A DNA stretch of 5,924 nucleotides from Pseudomonadota bacterium. Its GTDB lineage: Bacteria; Pseudomonadota; Gammaproteobacteria; Xanthomonadales; Xanthomonadaceae. The notes beneath the pieces are model-generated. The model had not been told where the DNA came from. It made no database searches and saw nothing but the letters and a program-made list of their open reading frames with translations. The stretch is taken from assembly GCA_023393895.1 (NCBI GenBank), contig JAEXBT010000228.1:1-5924 (forward strand). The letters are read 5' to 3'. The position numbers were made by a program, and so were the translations under genes. Shown here piece after piece: positions 1 to 5,924 of this stretch (its first letter is position 1; each line of letters begins with the position of its first letter).

Positions 1-181
1 GGTCGCCGCGGCCGGCGAACAGCAGCACCAGCAGCGGCAGGATGAACTGCTTCAGGTGCTGCAGGGTGACGAACAGCCACGACCACGGATGCAGCCGGTG
101 TTCCTCGCCGTCGACCTCGATCGCCGCGTCGGTCCCGGCCTCGGGCGGCAGCGGCGGGGGGCGCAGCGGTTCAGTCGTCAT
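1..181 (-). CDS. PH-domain membrane protein, YdbT-like (5' part only)
   Basis: This is the first 60 codons of a gene that continues past the left edge. The ATG at 181-179 lies inside the end of the upstream YdbS-like gene: the two share 11 bases (ATGACGACTGA) in different frames, which implies translational coupling. The N-terminus is a proline-rich cytoplasmic tail (PLRPPPLPPE at residues 5-14), then an acidic stretch, then HPWSWLFVTL at 31-40, and a hydrophobic run from about residue 45 that looks like the first membrane helix. The short histidine-proline lead into a membrane helix, directly behind a YdbS-like gene, fits the larger partner of the YdbS/YdbT pair, whose members carry repeated bacterial PH (bPH2, formerly DUF304) domains. 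Those domains lie outside the window, so the family call rests on gene order and this N-terminus. Biochemical role unknown. Confidence 0.75.
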   Translation of the reverse strand, partial: MTTEPLRPPPLPPEAGTDAAIEVDGEEHRLHPWSWLFVTLQHLKQFILPLLVLLFAGRGD

Positions 182-680
182 CGCGCTCGGGTTCGATGCG
201 CCGGGCCAGCGTCGCACGCAGAGCCTCGGCATCACCTTCGTCCAGGCTTGGCACGTTGACCGCGCTGAGCTTGGTGCCTGCCGTGTGGATGACGAGCGTC
301 GCCAGGCCGCGCCCGCGCTCGAGCGGCCCGCGCTTCACGTCCAGATGCTGCACGCGCGTGGCAGGCACGTGGGTTTCGCTCTGCCACAACCGCCCGTTGC
401 GTACGGCGAAGCCGTCGTCGTCCAGCTTCCAGCGGTAATAGCCGTGGCGGCGGCCGCCGAGCCAGGCGCCATAGAGCGCGCCGAGCAGCAGGCCCAACGG
501 TGCCCCCAACCACATCGGCGTGTCCCAGAACGCACCAACCAGCACGCCCGCAGCGATGCCGAGGCCGGCGCCGAGCAGGCCGAGTCCGATCGCGTGGCTG
601 AGGCGGAACAGGCCGCGGCCGCGCGCCGGCAGCGGCTGCCATACATCGGGATGGACGATGGAGAGCGCGGGTTCAGTCAT
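171..680 (-). CDS. Small membrane protein with bacterial PH domain (YdbS-like)
   Basis: This 169-residue protein has the usual YdbS layout: a short N-terminal tail, two glycine/leucine-rich membrane helices (about residues 28-50 and 56-76), then a soluble bPH2 domain (about 80-155). The domain shows the family pattern: YYRWKLDDDGFAVRNGRLW at 81-99, TRVQHLDVKRGPLERGRGLA at 108-127, and the strand LVIHTAG at 129-135. Homologues form pairs with YdbT. Bacillus homologues have been linked to bacteriocin tolerance, but no enzyme activity is established. The ATG at 680-678 has no clear Shine-Dalgarno sequence, so the start is less certain than the frame. The gene lies 74 bases behind the acyltransferase and overlaps the YdbT-like gene by 11 bases, so the three probably form one transcript. 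A membrane scaffold or lipid-binding role is only inference. Confidence 0.85.
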   Translation of the reverse strand: MTEPALSIVHPDVWQPLPARGRGLFRLSHAIGLGLLGAGLGIAAGVLVGAFWDTPMWLGAPLGLLLGALYGAWLGGRRHGYYRWKLDDDGFAVRNGRLWQSETHVPATRVQHLDVKRGPLERGRGLATLVIHTAGTKLSAVNVPSLDEGDAEALRATLARRIEPERDDD

Positions 681-716
681 GGCGTTCGGGATCGGCGGTC
701 GGAGGCAAGCCTAGCC

Positions 717-737
717 GGTTTCGGCGTCGCGCCGACC
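717..737. other. Short inverted repeat between acyltransferase and YdbS-like genes
   Basis: TCGGCG at 721-726 pairs with CGCCGA at 730-735 around a 3-base loop. GG at 717-718 and CC at 736-737 can add two pairs after a 2-base bulge. It starts 18 bases beyond the acyltransferase stop on the minus strand. No T run follows on either strand, so it is not a standard intrinsic terminator. It could protect an mRNA end or be chance in GC-rich DNA. The rest of the 74-base gap holds no promoter I can support. Confidence 0.3.
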
Positions 738-754
738 TGCCATCGGTCACGGGC

Positions 755-1696
755 TCAGTAGCAGTCCGGCCAGTAGGGATTGCCGAGCGCGCTGCCCTCG
801 GGCTGCTGCGACCAGCGCTTGTAGGTCCACTGGTACTGGGCCGGCGCGCGCCGAACGATCGCCTCGATGCCGGCGTTGAGCGCGGTGGCGGACGTGACCG
901 CATCCTTGCTGGCGATGCCGGGCGGTGCTGCTTCCACGTGCACGGTGAAGCGGGGCCCATCGCCCTGGCGTTCGCACCAGGCATACAGCACGGGTGCGCC
1001 GGTGCGCTCGGCCAGCCGGCCGATCAGGGTCATGGTCGAGGCCGGCACGCCGAAGAACGGTGCCCACACGCCATCGCCCTGCTTGGGCTGCTGGTCGGGC
1101 AGGATGCCGACCACGCCGCCGGCCTGCAGGCGTTTGAACAGCTGGCGGATGCCGATGCCCTCGGCGCGCACCTGCTCGACCCGGCCGTCATCGCCCTGCG
1201 ATTCGCGGACCCGGCGCAGGAAGGCATCGACCACGGGCGATTCCGGCGGCGCATAGAGGATGGCCATCGGCGTCTTCGCCGCCAGCCAGCGGTTCAGCAG
1301 TTCCCAGTTGCCGTGATGGGGCGCGGCGACGATCAATCCCTTGCCGGCGGCCAGTGCCGCATCGAACAGGGCGACGCCGGGGCCTTCGTCGACCAGGGCC
1401 AGGCTTTGTGACGCCGGTCGTGTCCAGATCCGCAGGGTCTCGAAGCTCTGCCGTCCTGTGCTGCGCAGCGCCGCCTGATGCAATGCCTCACGCTCCGCCT
1501 CGGCCATGGCAGGGAACGCCAGTTCCAGCCCGCGCATGGCCACCCGGCTTTCGCGGGCCTTGCGCCGCTGCCAATGGCCGGCCAGCGCGTCGCCCAGCCG
1601 GTGCAGCAGCGGCCACGGCAGCAGGCCGGTCAGCCGGGCAAGAAGGAAGAGGAGGGCGGCGCGCATCCCGAAAGTGTAAGCGGCCGCCATCGACAT
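755..1696 (-). CDS. Lysophospholipid/lipid A acyltransferase, LpxL/HtrB family
   Basis: This is a 313-residue, full-length member of the LpxL/HtrB/MsbB family. These inner-membrane enzymes transfer a fatty acyl chain from acyl-ACP to the lipid A precursor late in lipid A synthesis. The N-terminus has one hydrophobic anchor (about residues 11-31). The catalytic HX4(D/E) motif is H127-H-G-N-W-E132 in APHHGNWELL. Further conserved blocks are GILPDQQP at 197-204, WAPFFGVPAS at 211-220, and QYQWTYKRW at 287-295 near the C-terminus. Sequence alone does not separate LpxL, LpxM or LpxP types, so no symbol is given. The longest start is the ATG at 1696-1694. Others are Met3 (1690) and Met11 (1666). 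None has a convincing Shine-Dalgarno sequence, and the probable dtd promoter overlaps the first two, so Met11, just before the hydrophobic segment, may be the true start. It is the first gene of the minus-strand group. Confidence 0.92.
   Translation of the reverse strand: MSMAAAYTFGMRAALLFLLARLTGLLPWPLLHRLGDALAGHWQRRKARESRVAMRGLELAFPAMAEAEREALHQAALRSTGRQSFETLRIWTRPASQSLALVDEGPGVALFDAALAAGKGLIVAAPHHGNWELLNRWLAAKTPMAILYAPPESPVVDAFLRRVRESQGDDGRVEQVRAEGIGIRQLFKRLQAGGVVGILPDQQPKQGDGVWAPFFGVPASTMTLIGRLAERTGAPVLYAWCERQGDGPRFTVHVEAAPPGIASKDAVTSATALNAGIEAIVRRAPAQYQWTYKRWSQQPEGSALGNPYWPDCY
1673..1678 (-). promoter_or_regulatory. Candidate -10 box for the acyltransferase gene
   Basis: On the minus strand TACACT matches four of six positions of TATAAT and lies 6 bases before the Met11 ATG (1666-1664). 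No recognisable -35 hexamer exists at 16-18 bases and there is no extended -10 TG. If it is used, transcription would begin almost at that ATG, giving a nearly leaderless mRNA. The call is weak. Confidence 0.3.
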
Positions 1697-1718
1697 CCCG
1701 CCGCGCGCTGGCGATGAT
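1690..1718 (+). promoter_or_regulatory. Candidate sigma-70 promoter for dtd
   Basis: TCGACA at 1690-1695 matches five of six positions of the -35 consensus TTGACA. After a 17-base spacer, GATGAT at 1713-1718 matches four of six positions of TATAAT, though its first base is G where T is preferred. The predicted transcript start near 1725 gives a leader of about 20 bases to the dtd ATG at 1745. The -35 box lies within the first codons of the longest reading of the divergent acyltransferase gene. Confidence 0.5.
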
Positions 1719-1734
1719 GCGGCTTCCCCCGCAC

Positions 1735-1738
1735 GGAG
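1735..1738 (+). promoter_or_regulatory. Ribosome binding site of dtd
   Basis: GGAG lies 6 bases before the ATG at 1745. This good spacing fixes the dtd start, which is also where the conserved protein begins. Confidence 0.75.
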
Positions 1739-1744
1739 CCTGCC

Positions 1745-2185
1745 ATGCTTGCCCTGATCCAGCGCGTCAGCCGCGCCCAGGTGGACGTGGCTGGCGAGAC
1801 CGTCGGCAGGATCGGCCTCGGCCTGTTGGCGCTGGTCTGCGCCGAGCCGGGCGATGACGACGCCGGGGTCAGGAAGATGGCGGCGAAACTGCTGGCCTAC
1901 CGGGTGTTCGATGACGGTACAGGGCGGATGAACCGCTCCCTGGCCGATGTCGGTGGCGAATTGCTGCTGGTCAGCCAGTTCACCCTGGCCGCCGATACCG
2001 CCAGCGGCCTGCGCCCGGGCTTCAGCAACGCGGCGGCGCCGGCCGAAGCTGAACGGTTATACGAGCAACTGGTCGCGGAATGTCGTGCGCGGCATGCGCC
2101 AGGGGTGGAAACCGGACGTTTCAGGGCCCATATGGAAGTCAGCCTGGTCAACGATGGCCCGGTCACCCTCCTGCTCCGGACCTGA
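1745..2185 (+). CDS. dtd: D-aminoacyl-tRNA deacylase (Dtd)
   Basis: Dtd is a cytoplasmic homodimer that hydrolyses the ester bond of D-aminoacyl-tRNAs (classically D-Tyr-tRNA) and also clears glycine mischarged on tRNA-Ala, keeping D-amino acids and glycine errors out of translation. The 146-residue length matches the family (about 145). Both active-site signatures are present: SQFTLAAD at 77-84, with S77-Q78-F79-T80 at the same numbers as in E. coli, and NDGPVT at 136-141, whose Gly138-Pro139 is the cross-subunit cis-dipeptide used for chiral proofreading. The N-terminal [15 protein letters not shown] and the [10 protein letters not shown] loop (88-97) are also typical. The start is supported by the GGAG upstream. 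It is divergent from the acyltransferase and ends 63 bases before the rpoD start. No terminator lies between them, so dtd transcripts may also run into rpoD. Confidence 0.97.
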   Translation: MLALIQRVSRAQVDVAGETVGRIGLGLLALVCAEPGDDDAGVRKMAAKLLAYRVFDDGTGRMNRSLADVGGELLLVSQFTLAADTASGLRPGFSNAAAPAEAERLYEQLVAECRARHAPGVETGRFRAHMEVSLVNDGPVTLLLRT

Positions 2186-2206
2186 ATCCCCGGGCAGGCG
2201 AGGCGC

Positions 2207-2215
2207 TGGTATAAT
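2207..2215 (+). promoter_or_regulatory. Extended -10 promoter of rpoD
   Basis: TGGTATAAT is a perfect -10 hexamer (TATAAT, 2210-2215) preceded by the extended -10 dinucleotide TG with one base between. The hexamer 17 bases upstream (TCCCCG, 2187-2192) is a poor -35 box, so recognition would rest on the extended -10. Predicted start is near 2222, leaving a leader of about 27 bases to the rpoD ATG. It is striking in a GC-rich window where TATAAT is rare. Confidence 0.8.
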
Positions 2216-2234
2216 TAGGGGTTCACTTCCGCTC

Positions 2235-2240
2235 AGGTGG
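2235..2240 (+). promoter_or_regulatory. Ribosome binding site of rpoD
   Basis: AGGTGG lies 8 bases before the ATG at 2249. It contains the in-frame GTG at 2237, which would otherwise extend the protein by four residues. The Shine-Dalgarno position and the family N-terminus MANER both favour 2249. Confidence 0.75.
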
Positions 2241-2248
2241 CAGCTCGA

Positions 2249-4117
<1,869 letters not shown>

Positions 4118-4133
4118 CGCGTCGCGAATCTCC

Positions 4134-4166
4134 ACGCAGGCCCGCCGCAAGGCGGGCTTTGCGTTT
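4134..4166 (+). terminator. Intrinsic terminator of rpoD
   Basis: GCCCGCC (4140-4146) pairs perfectly with GGCGGGC (4151-4157) across a GCAA loop, a stable GNRA tetraloop. An outer stem can extend it: ACGCA (4134-4138) pairs with TGCGT (4160-4164) after a small internal loop. The T run is short and interrupted (TTTGCGTTT, 4158-4166). It starts 16 bases after the rpoD stop. The strong stem and position support termination, but the weak T tract may allow readthrough into the tRNA. Confidence 0.8.
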
Positions 4167-4175
4167 GCACCGCGC

Positions 4176-4181
4176 TAGAAT
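4176..4181 (+). promoter_or_regulatory. Candidate -10 box of the tRNA promoter
   Basis: TAGAAT matches five of six positions of TATAAT and ends 10 bases before the tRNA, so transcription would begin about 4 bases before the mature 5' end. The -35 region (about 4153-4159) falls inside the 3' arm of the rpoD terminator and has no good match to TTGACA. The terminator and this promoter therefore share sequence. Confidence 0.55.
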
Positions 4182-4191
4182 CATCCGTCGC

Positions 4192-4264
4192 GGGCCTATA
4201 GCTCAATGGTTAGAGCGCGGGACTCATAATCCTAAGGTTCCAGGTTCGAGTCCTGGTGGGCCCA
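4192..4264 (+). tRNA. tRNA with anticodon CAT, probably tRNA-Ile2 (lysidine type)
   Basis: A 73-base cloverleaf folds by eye. The acceptor stem is GGGCCTA with TGGGCCC (one G-T pair). The D arm is GCTC/GAGC with the 8-base loop AATGGTTA. The anticodon loop is CTCATAA (4223-4229), anticodon CAT at 4225-4227. The variable loop is AGGTT, and the T arm is CCAGG/CCTGG with loop TTCGAGT. The discriminator is A4264. The acceptor pairs C4-G69 and C5-G68, the 8-base D loop and the GACTCATAATC context match E. coli tRNA-Ile2 rather than elongator tRNA-Met. In tRNA-Ile2, TilS turns the wobble C into lysidine so that AUA is read as isoleucine. Automated tools may label it Met. CCA is not encoded (CTA follows), so the tRNA nucleotidyltransferase must add it. 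The anticodon stem has a C27-A43 mismatch and a G28-T42 wobble. Confidence 0.9.
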
Positions 4265-4312
4265 CTATCGCCGGCGCGTGCACTGCGCGATGGAATCGGC
4301 GATGCTTGATGG

Positions 4313-5032
4313 ATGCCAGTATCCCAGCCGCGTTCACTCATCTTCGCCTGCGTCTTGTTGCTTGCGGCCTGCGCCAGTGCGCGTGCGCCAGCCGTGGCGC
4401 CGATGCCTCCTGAAGCCACCGAAGCCGGCCTCGTCGATGCACGTGGCTTCGTGCCTGACGCCGACTTCGATATCCGCTACGCGGGCACCCGCAATTTCGT
4501 CGGTGATCGCGTGGACGGCTACGCGGCGGCGCGCTGCTGGTTGCACCGGCCGGTTGCCGAAGCGCTCGCCAAGGTGGCGGACGATCTGCGTACCGACGGC
4601 CTGCGCCTGCGGATATTCGATTGCTATCGACCGGCACGAGCGGTCGCCCATTTCATGCGCTGGGCGCAGGATCCCGCGGACCTTCGCACCAAGGCTGACT
4701 ACTACCCCAACCTCGACAAACCCGCGCTGGTGGGCGAGTACATCGCGGAGAAGTCCGGCCACAGCCGGGCCTCCACCGTCGATCTGACATTGCTGCAATG
4801 CGACGGACGTGGAACGTGCGCTGAACTCGACATGGGGACACCGTTCGACTTCTTCGACACACTCGCCAATACCGACGATCCGCGGGTCACGCCGGTCCAG
4901 CGCGCCAACCGCGATCGTCTGCGCGACGCGATGCAGCGCCACGGCTTTGCCAACTACGCGATGGAGTGGTGGCACTTCACCTTCCGGCCGGAACCGACGC
5001 CGGACACCTTCTTCGATATTCCCGTGCGTTGA
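4313..5032 (+). CDS. Lipoprotein D-Ala-D-Ala dipeptidase, VanX/DdpX family (M15D)
   Basis: This is a zinc peptidase of the VanX/DdpX type, which cleaves the dipeptide D-Ala-D-Ala. The 239 residues begin with a lipoprotein signal: basic R7, a hydrophobic core at 9-17, and the lipobox LAAC with Cys20. Residue 21 is Ala, so outer-membrane sorting is expected. Family motifs are DCYRP at 103-107 (the transition-state arginine, R106), SGHSRASTVD at 148-157 supplying zinc ligands H150 and D157, MGTPFDFFD at 174-182, and EWWH at 218-221 with catalytic E218 and ligand H221. In the SxHxxGxxxD motif the usual Gly is Ala153. A stop codon sits two codons before the ATG, fixing this as the first possible start, but the Shine-Dalgarno is poor. 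It lies 48 bases after the tRNA with no terminator between. In Gram-negatives the role is probably peptide salvage or cell-wall turnover. Vancomycin resistance is not implied. Confidence 0.92.
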   Translation: MPVSQPRSLIFACVLLLAACASARAPAVAPMPPEATEAGLVDARGFVPDADFDIRYAGTRNFVGDRVDGYAAARCWLHRPVAEALAKVADDLRTDGLRLRIFDCYRPARAVAHFMRWAQDPADLRTKADYYPNLDKPALVGEYIAEKSGHSRASTVDLTLLQCDGRGTCAELDMGTPFDFFDTLANTDDPRVTPVQRANRDRLRDAMQRHGFANYAMEWWHFTFRPEPTPDTFFDIPVR

Positions 5033-5054
5033 GCGTGGCATCCTGTCCCGCCCG

Positions 5055-5060
5055 AAGGAG
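5055..5060 (+). promoter_or_regulatory. Ribosome binding site of the carboxylesterase
   Basis: AAGGAG lies 6 bases before the ATG at 5067. This near-ideal site shows that the long upstream extension of this frame, which runs inside the dipeptidase gene, is not translated. Confidence 0.85.
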
Positions 5061-5066
5061 TCCGCG

Positions 5067-5726
5067 ATGACCGACGCCACGATCGACGCCATCGAACACG
5101 AAACTGCCGCTGATCCCGCGTGGTCGGTGATCTGGTTGCATGGCCTGGGTGCCGATGGTCACGATTTCGCACCGATCGTGCCCGAGCTGTTGCAGCCGCA
5201 CTGGCCGGCGCTGCGCTTCGTCTTCCCCCATGCGCCGGTGCGCGCAGTGACGATCAACGGCGGGGCGCGGATGCGCGCCTGGTACGACATCCGCGAACTG
5301 GACTTGGCGAATCGCGCCGATGTCGAGGGCGTGCGGGAATCGATGGCGACCGTCGAGGCACTGGTCGCACGCGAGGTCGCACGCGGCGTCCCGGCCGAAC
5401 GCATCCTGCTCGCTGGTTTCTCGCAGGGCGGGGCGGTCGCGCTCGCCTGCGCGGCGAACGGGATGGCCGTTGGCGGCTTCATCGCGCTGTCCACCTACCT
5501 GCCGATGGCGCCTGCAGATGCCACATCTGCAAGTGGCCGTCCGCCGTTGTTCATGGCACATGGCAGCTACGACCCGGTGGTGCCGCTCGCGGCCGGGGAA
5601 CTGGGCGCGCGGCAGATGCGTGGGCTCGGCTTCGAGGTGGAATGGCATGCGTATCCGATGCAGCATCAGGTCTGCGCCGAGGAAATCGCCGACCTCACGG
5701 GGTGGATGGACGCGCGGCTCGCGTGA
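5067..5726 (+). CDS. Carboxylesterase/phospholipase family alpha/beta hydrolase
   Basis: This 219-residue cytoplasmic alpha/beta hydrolase belongs to the carboxylesterase II / acyl-protein thioesterase-like family (Abhydrolase_2), usual length about 215-225. Visible features are the oxyanion strand-loop IWLHGLGADGHDF (22-34), FPHAPVRAVTINGG (53-66) and AWYDI (71-75), the nucleophile elbow GFSQGG with S119, the acid D169 in GSYDPVVP, and the catalytic H200 in YPMQHQVC (196-203). The full Ser-Asp-His triad is thus intact. Members hydrolyse short-chain esters. The natural substrate is unknown, and automated names vary (EstB, phospholipase, carboxylesterase). There is no signal peptide. It follows the dipeptidase by 34 bases with a strong Shine-Dalgarno and no terminator between, so they are likely co-transcribed. 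I see no obvious functional link between the two. Confidence 0.93.
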   Translation: MTDATIDAIEHETAADPAWSVIWLHGLGADGHDFAPIVPELLQPHWPALRFVFPHAPVRAVTINGGARMRAWYDIRELDLANRADVEGVRESMATVEALVAREVARGVPAERILLAGFSQGGAVALACAANGMAVGGFIALSTYLPMAPADATSASGRPPLFMAHGSYDPVVPLAAGELGARQMRGLGFEVEWHAYPMQHQVCAEEIADLTGWMDARLA

Positions 5727-5729
5727 AGG

Positions 5730-5758
5730 CTGACGGCCGCGCCGGTTCGCACTACCAT
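5730..5758 (+). promoter_or_regulatory. Candidate promoter of the response regulator gene
   Basis: CTGACG at 5730-5735 (four of six with TTGACA) and TACCAT at 5753-5758 (four of six with TATAAT) are separated by exactly 17 bases. The predicted start near 5765 leaves a leader of about 15 bases. The -35 box begins 3 bases after the esterase stop. Correct spacing is the main support. Confidence 0.45.
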
Positions 5759-5779
5759 CCGGCGCATGGGGCAGATCCG

Positions 5780-5924
5780 ATGCGCATCCTGATCGTCGAC
5801 GACGAACCGCTCGCGCGTGCGCGGCTGCGGGGCCTGCTGGCGCGCGAGGCGGACGTGGAGATCGTCGCCGAGGCCGGCGATGGCCCGGCTGCGCTGCATG
5901 CCTGCGACCTGCATCGCCCGGAAC
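5780..5924 (+). CDS. Response regulator, LytTR/AlgR-like (N-terminal part only)
   Basis: The first 48 codons of an open frame run off the right edge without a stop. MRILIVDDEPLARARLRGLL is the classic receiver-domain start: beta strand, acidic pair D7-D8 that binds magnesium, then helix 1 in the LAR-R-L form common in LytTR-type regulators such as AlgR. EIVAEAGDGPAAL (27-39) is the second strand and helix. The phosphorylated aspartate should fall a few residues past the end, and the DNA-binding domain is not visible, so AlgR/LytTR is a likely subfamily, not proven. The ATG at 5780 is preferred. An ATG at 5766 is out of frame. GGGG at 5768-5771 may serve as a ribosome site. No histidine kinase gene is directly upstream, so the partner must lie downstream or elsewhere. 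Confidence 0.85.
   Translation, partial: MRILIVDDEPLARARLRGLLAREADVEIVAEAGDGPAALHACDLHRPE

Noticed and set aside
42..761. 239-codon plus-strand open frame opposite the YdbS-like gene
   Set aside because: The minus-strand frame has clear membrane helices and a PH-domain pattern. The plus-strand product is Arg/Ala/Gln-rich noise typical of GC-rich antisense frames.
2186..2222. Hairpin terminator between dtd and rpoD (CCCC at 2188-2191, GGGG at 2218-2221)
   Set aside because: Only four pairs with a very long loop and no T run. The region is better explained as a promoter.
4192..4312. tRNA 3' end as an integration (att) site for a mobile element
   Set aside because: No integrase, no repeated copy of the tRNA 3' end in the window and no change of composition downstream. 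The following genes look like native chromosome.
4313..5032. Vancomycin-resistance determinant
   Set aside because: Although the enzyme is VanX-related, there is no VanH or VanA ligase nearby, and Gram-negative lipoprotein homologues are ordinary envelope or peptide-salvage enzymes.
4809..5066. Possible N-terminal extension of the carboxylesterase overlapping the dipeptidase gene
   Set aside because: The frame merely lacks stops. The extension is Ser/Arg/Thr-rich with no family match, and a strong AAGGAG with 6-base spacing marks the ATG at 5067.
4334..5092. 252-codon minus-strand frame opposite the dipeptidase
   Set aside because: The plus-strand product has a lipobox and all VanX-family catalytic motifs, so the minus frame is a shadow.
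5728..5750. Terminator hairpin after the carboxylesterase
   Set aside because: CGGC and GCCG can pair around a 3-base loop, but the stem is only four pairs and no T run follows.

Overview
This 5.9 kb window looks like ordinary chromosome from a high-GC gammaproteobacterium of the Xanthomonadaceae/Lysobacteraceae (Xanthomonas, Lysobacter or Luteimonas type). The reasons are the strong G/C third-position bias, a sigma-70 that matches the E. coli protein almost residue for residue in regions 2 and 4 but starts [12 protein letters not shown] as I recall for xanthomonads, and the dtd-rpoD neighbourhood. The genus assignment is inference. I see no insertion sequence, integrase, phage gene, CRISPR array or toxin-antitoxin pair.

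Layout. Bases 1-1696 hold three minus-strand genes, read right to left: an LpxL/HtrB-family lipid A acyltransferase, a small membrane protein with a bacterial PH domain (YdbS-like), and the start of a second membrane protein (YdbT-like), which overlaps the YdbS-like gene by 11 bases and runs off the left edge. A short divergent region (about 1667-1744) separates this group from the plus-strand gene dtd (D-aminoacyl-tRNA deacylase). Next comes rpoD, the housekeeping sigma factor, with its own near-perfect extended -10 promoter just after the dtd stop. A hairpin terminator closes rpoD. It is followed by a promoter-like -10 and a tRNA gene with anticodon CAT, best read as the minor isoleucine tRNA that TilS modifies to lysidine. 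The right part holds a lipoprotein D-Ala-D-Ala dipeptidase of the VanX/DdpX family, a carboxylesterase/phospholipase-family hydrolase 34 bases behind it, and the first 48 codons of a response regulator with its own promoter candidate.

Functionally this is a mosaic of core genes, not one system. Envelope functions (lipid A acylation, membrane PH proteins, a peptidoglycan dipeptide hydrolase) flank translation quality control (dtd), global transcription (rpoD) and decoding (the tRNA). The points most worth a second look are regulatory or fine-scale: the rpoD promoter, the divergent acyltransferase/dtd promoter zone and the start codon it calls into question, the tRNA without an encoded CCA end, and a glycine-to-alanine change in the zinc motif of the dipeptidase. 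I found no convincing undescribed system.
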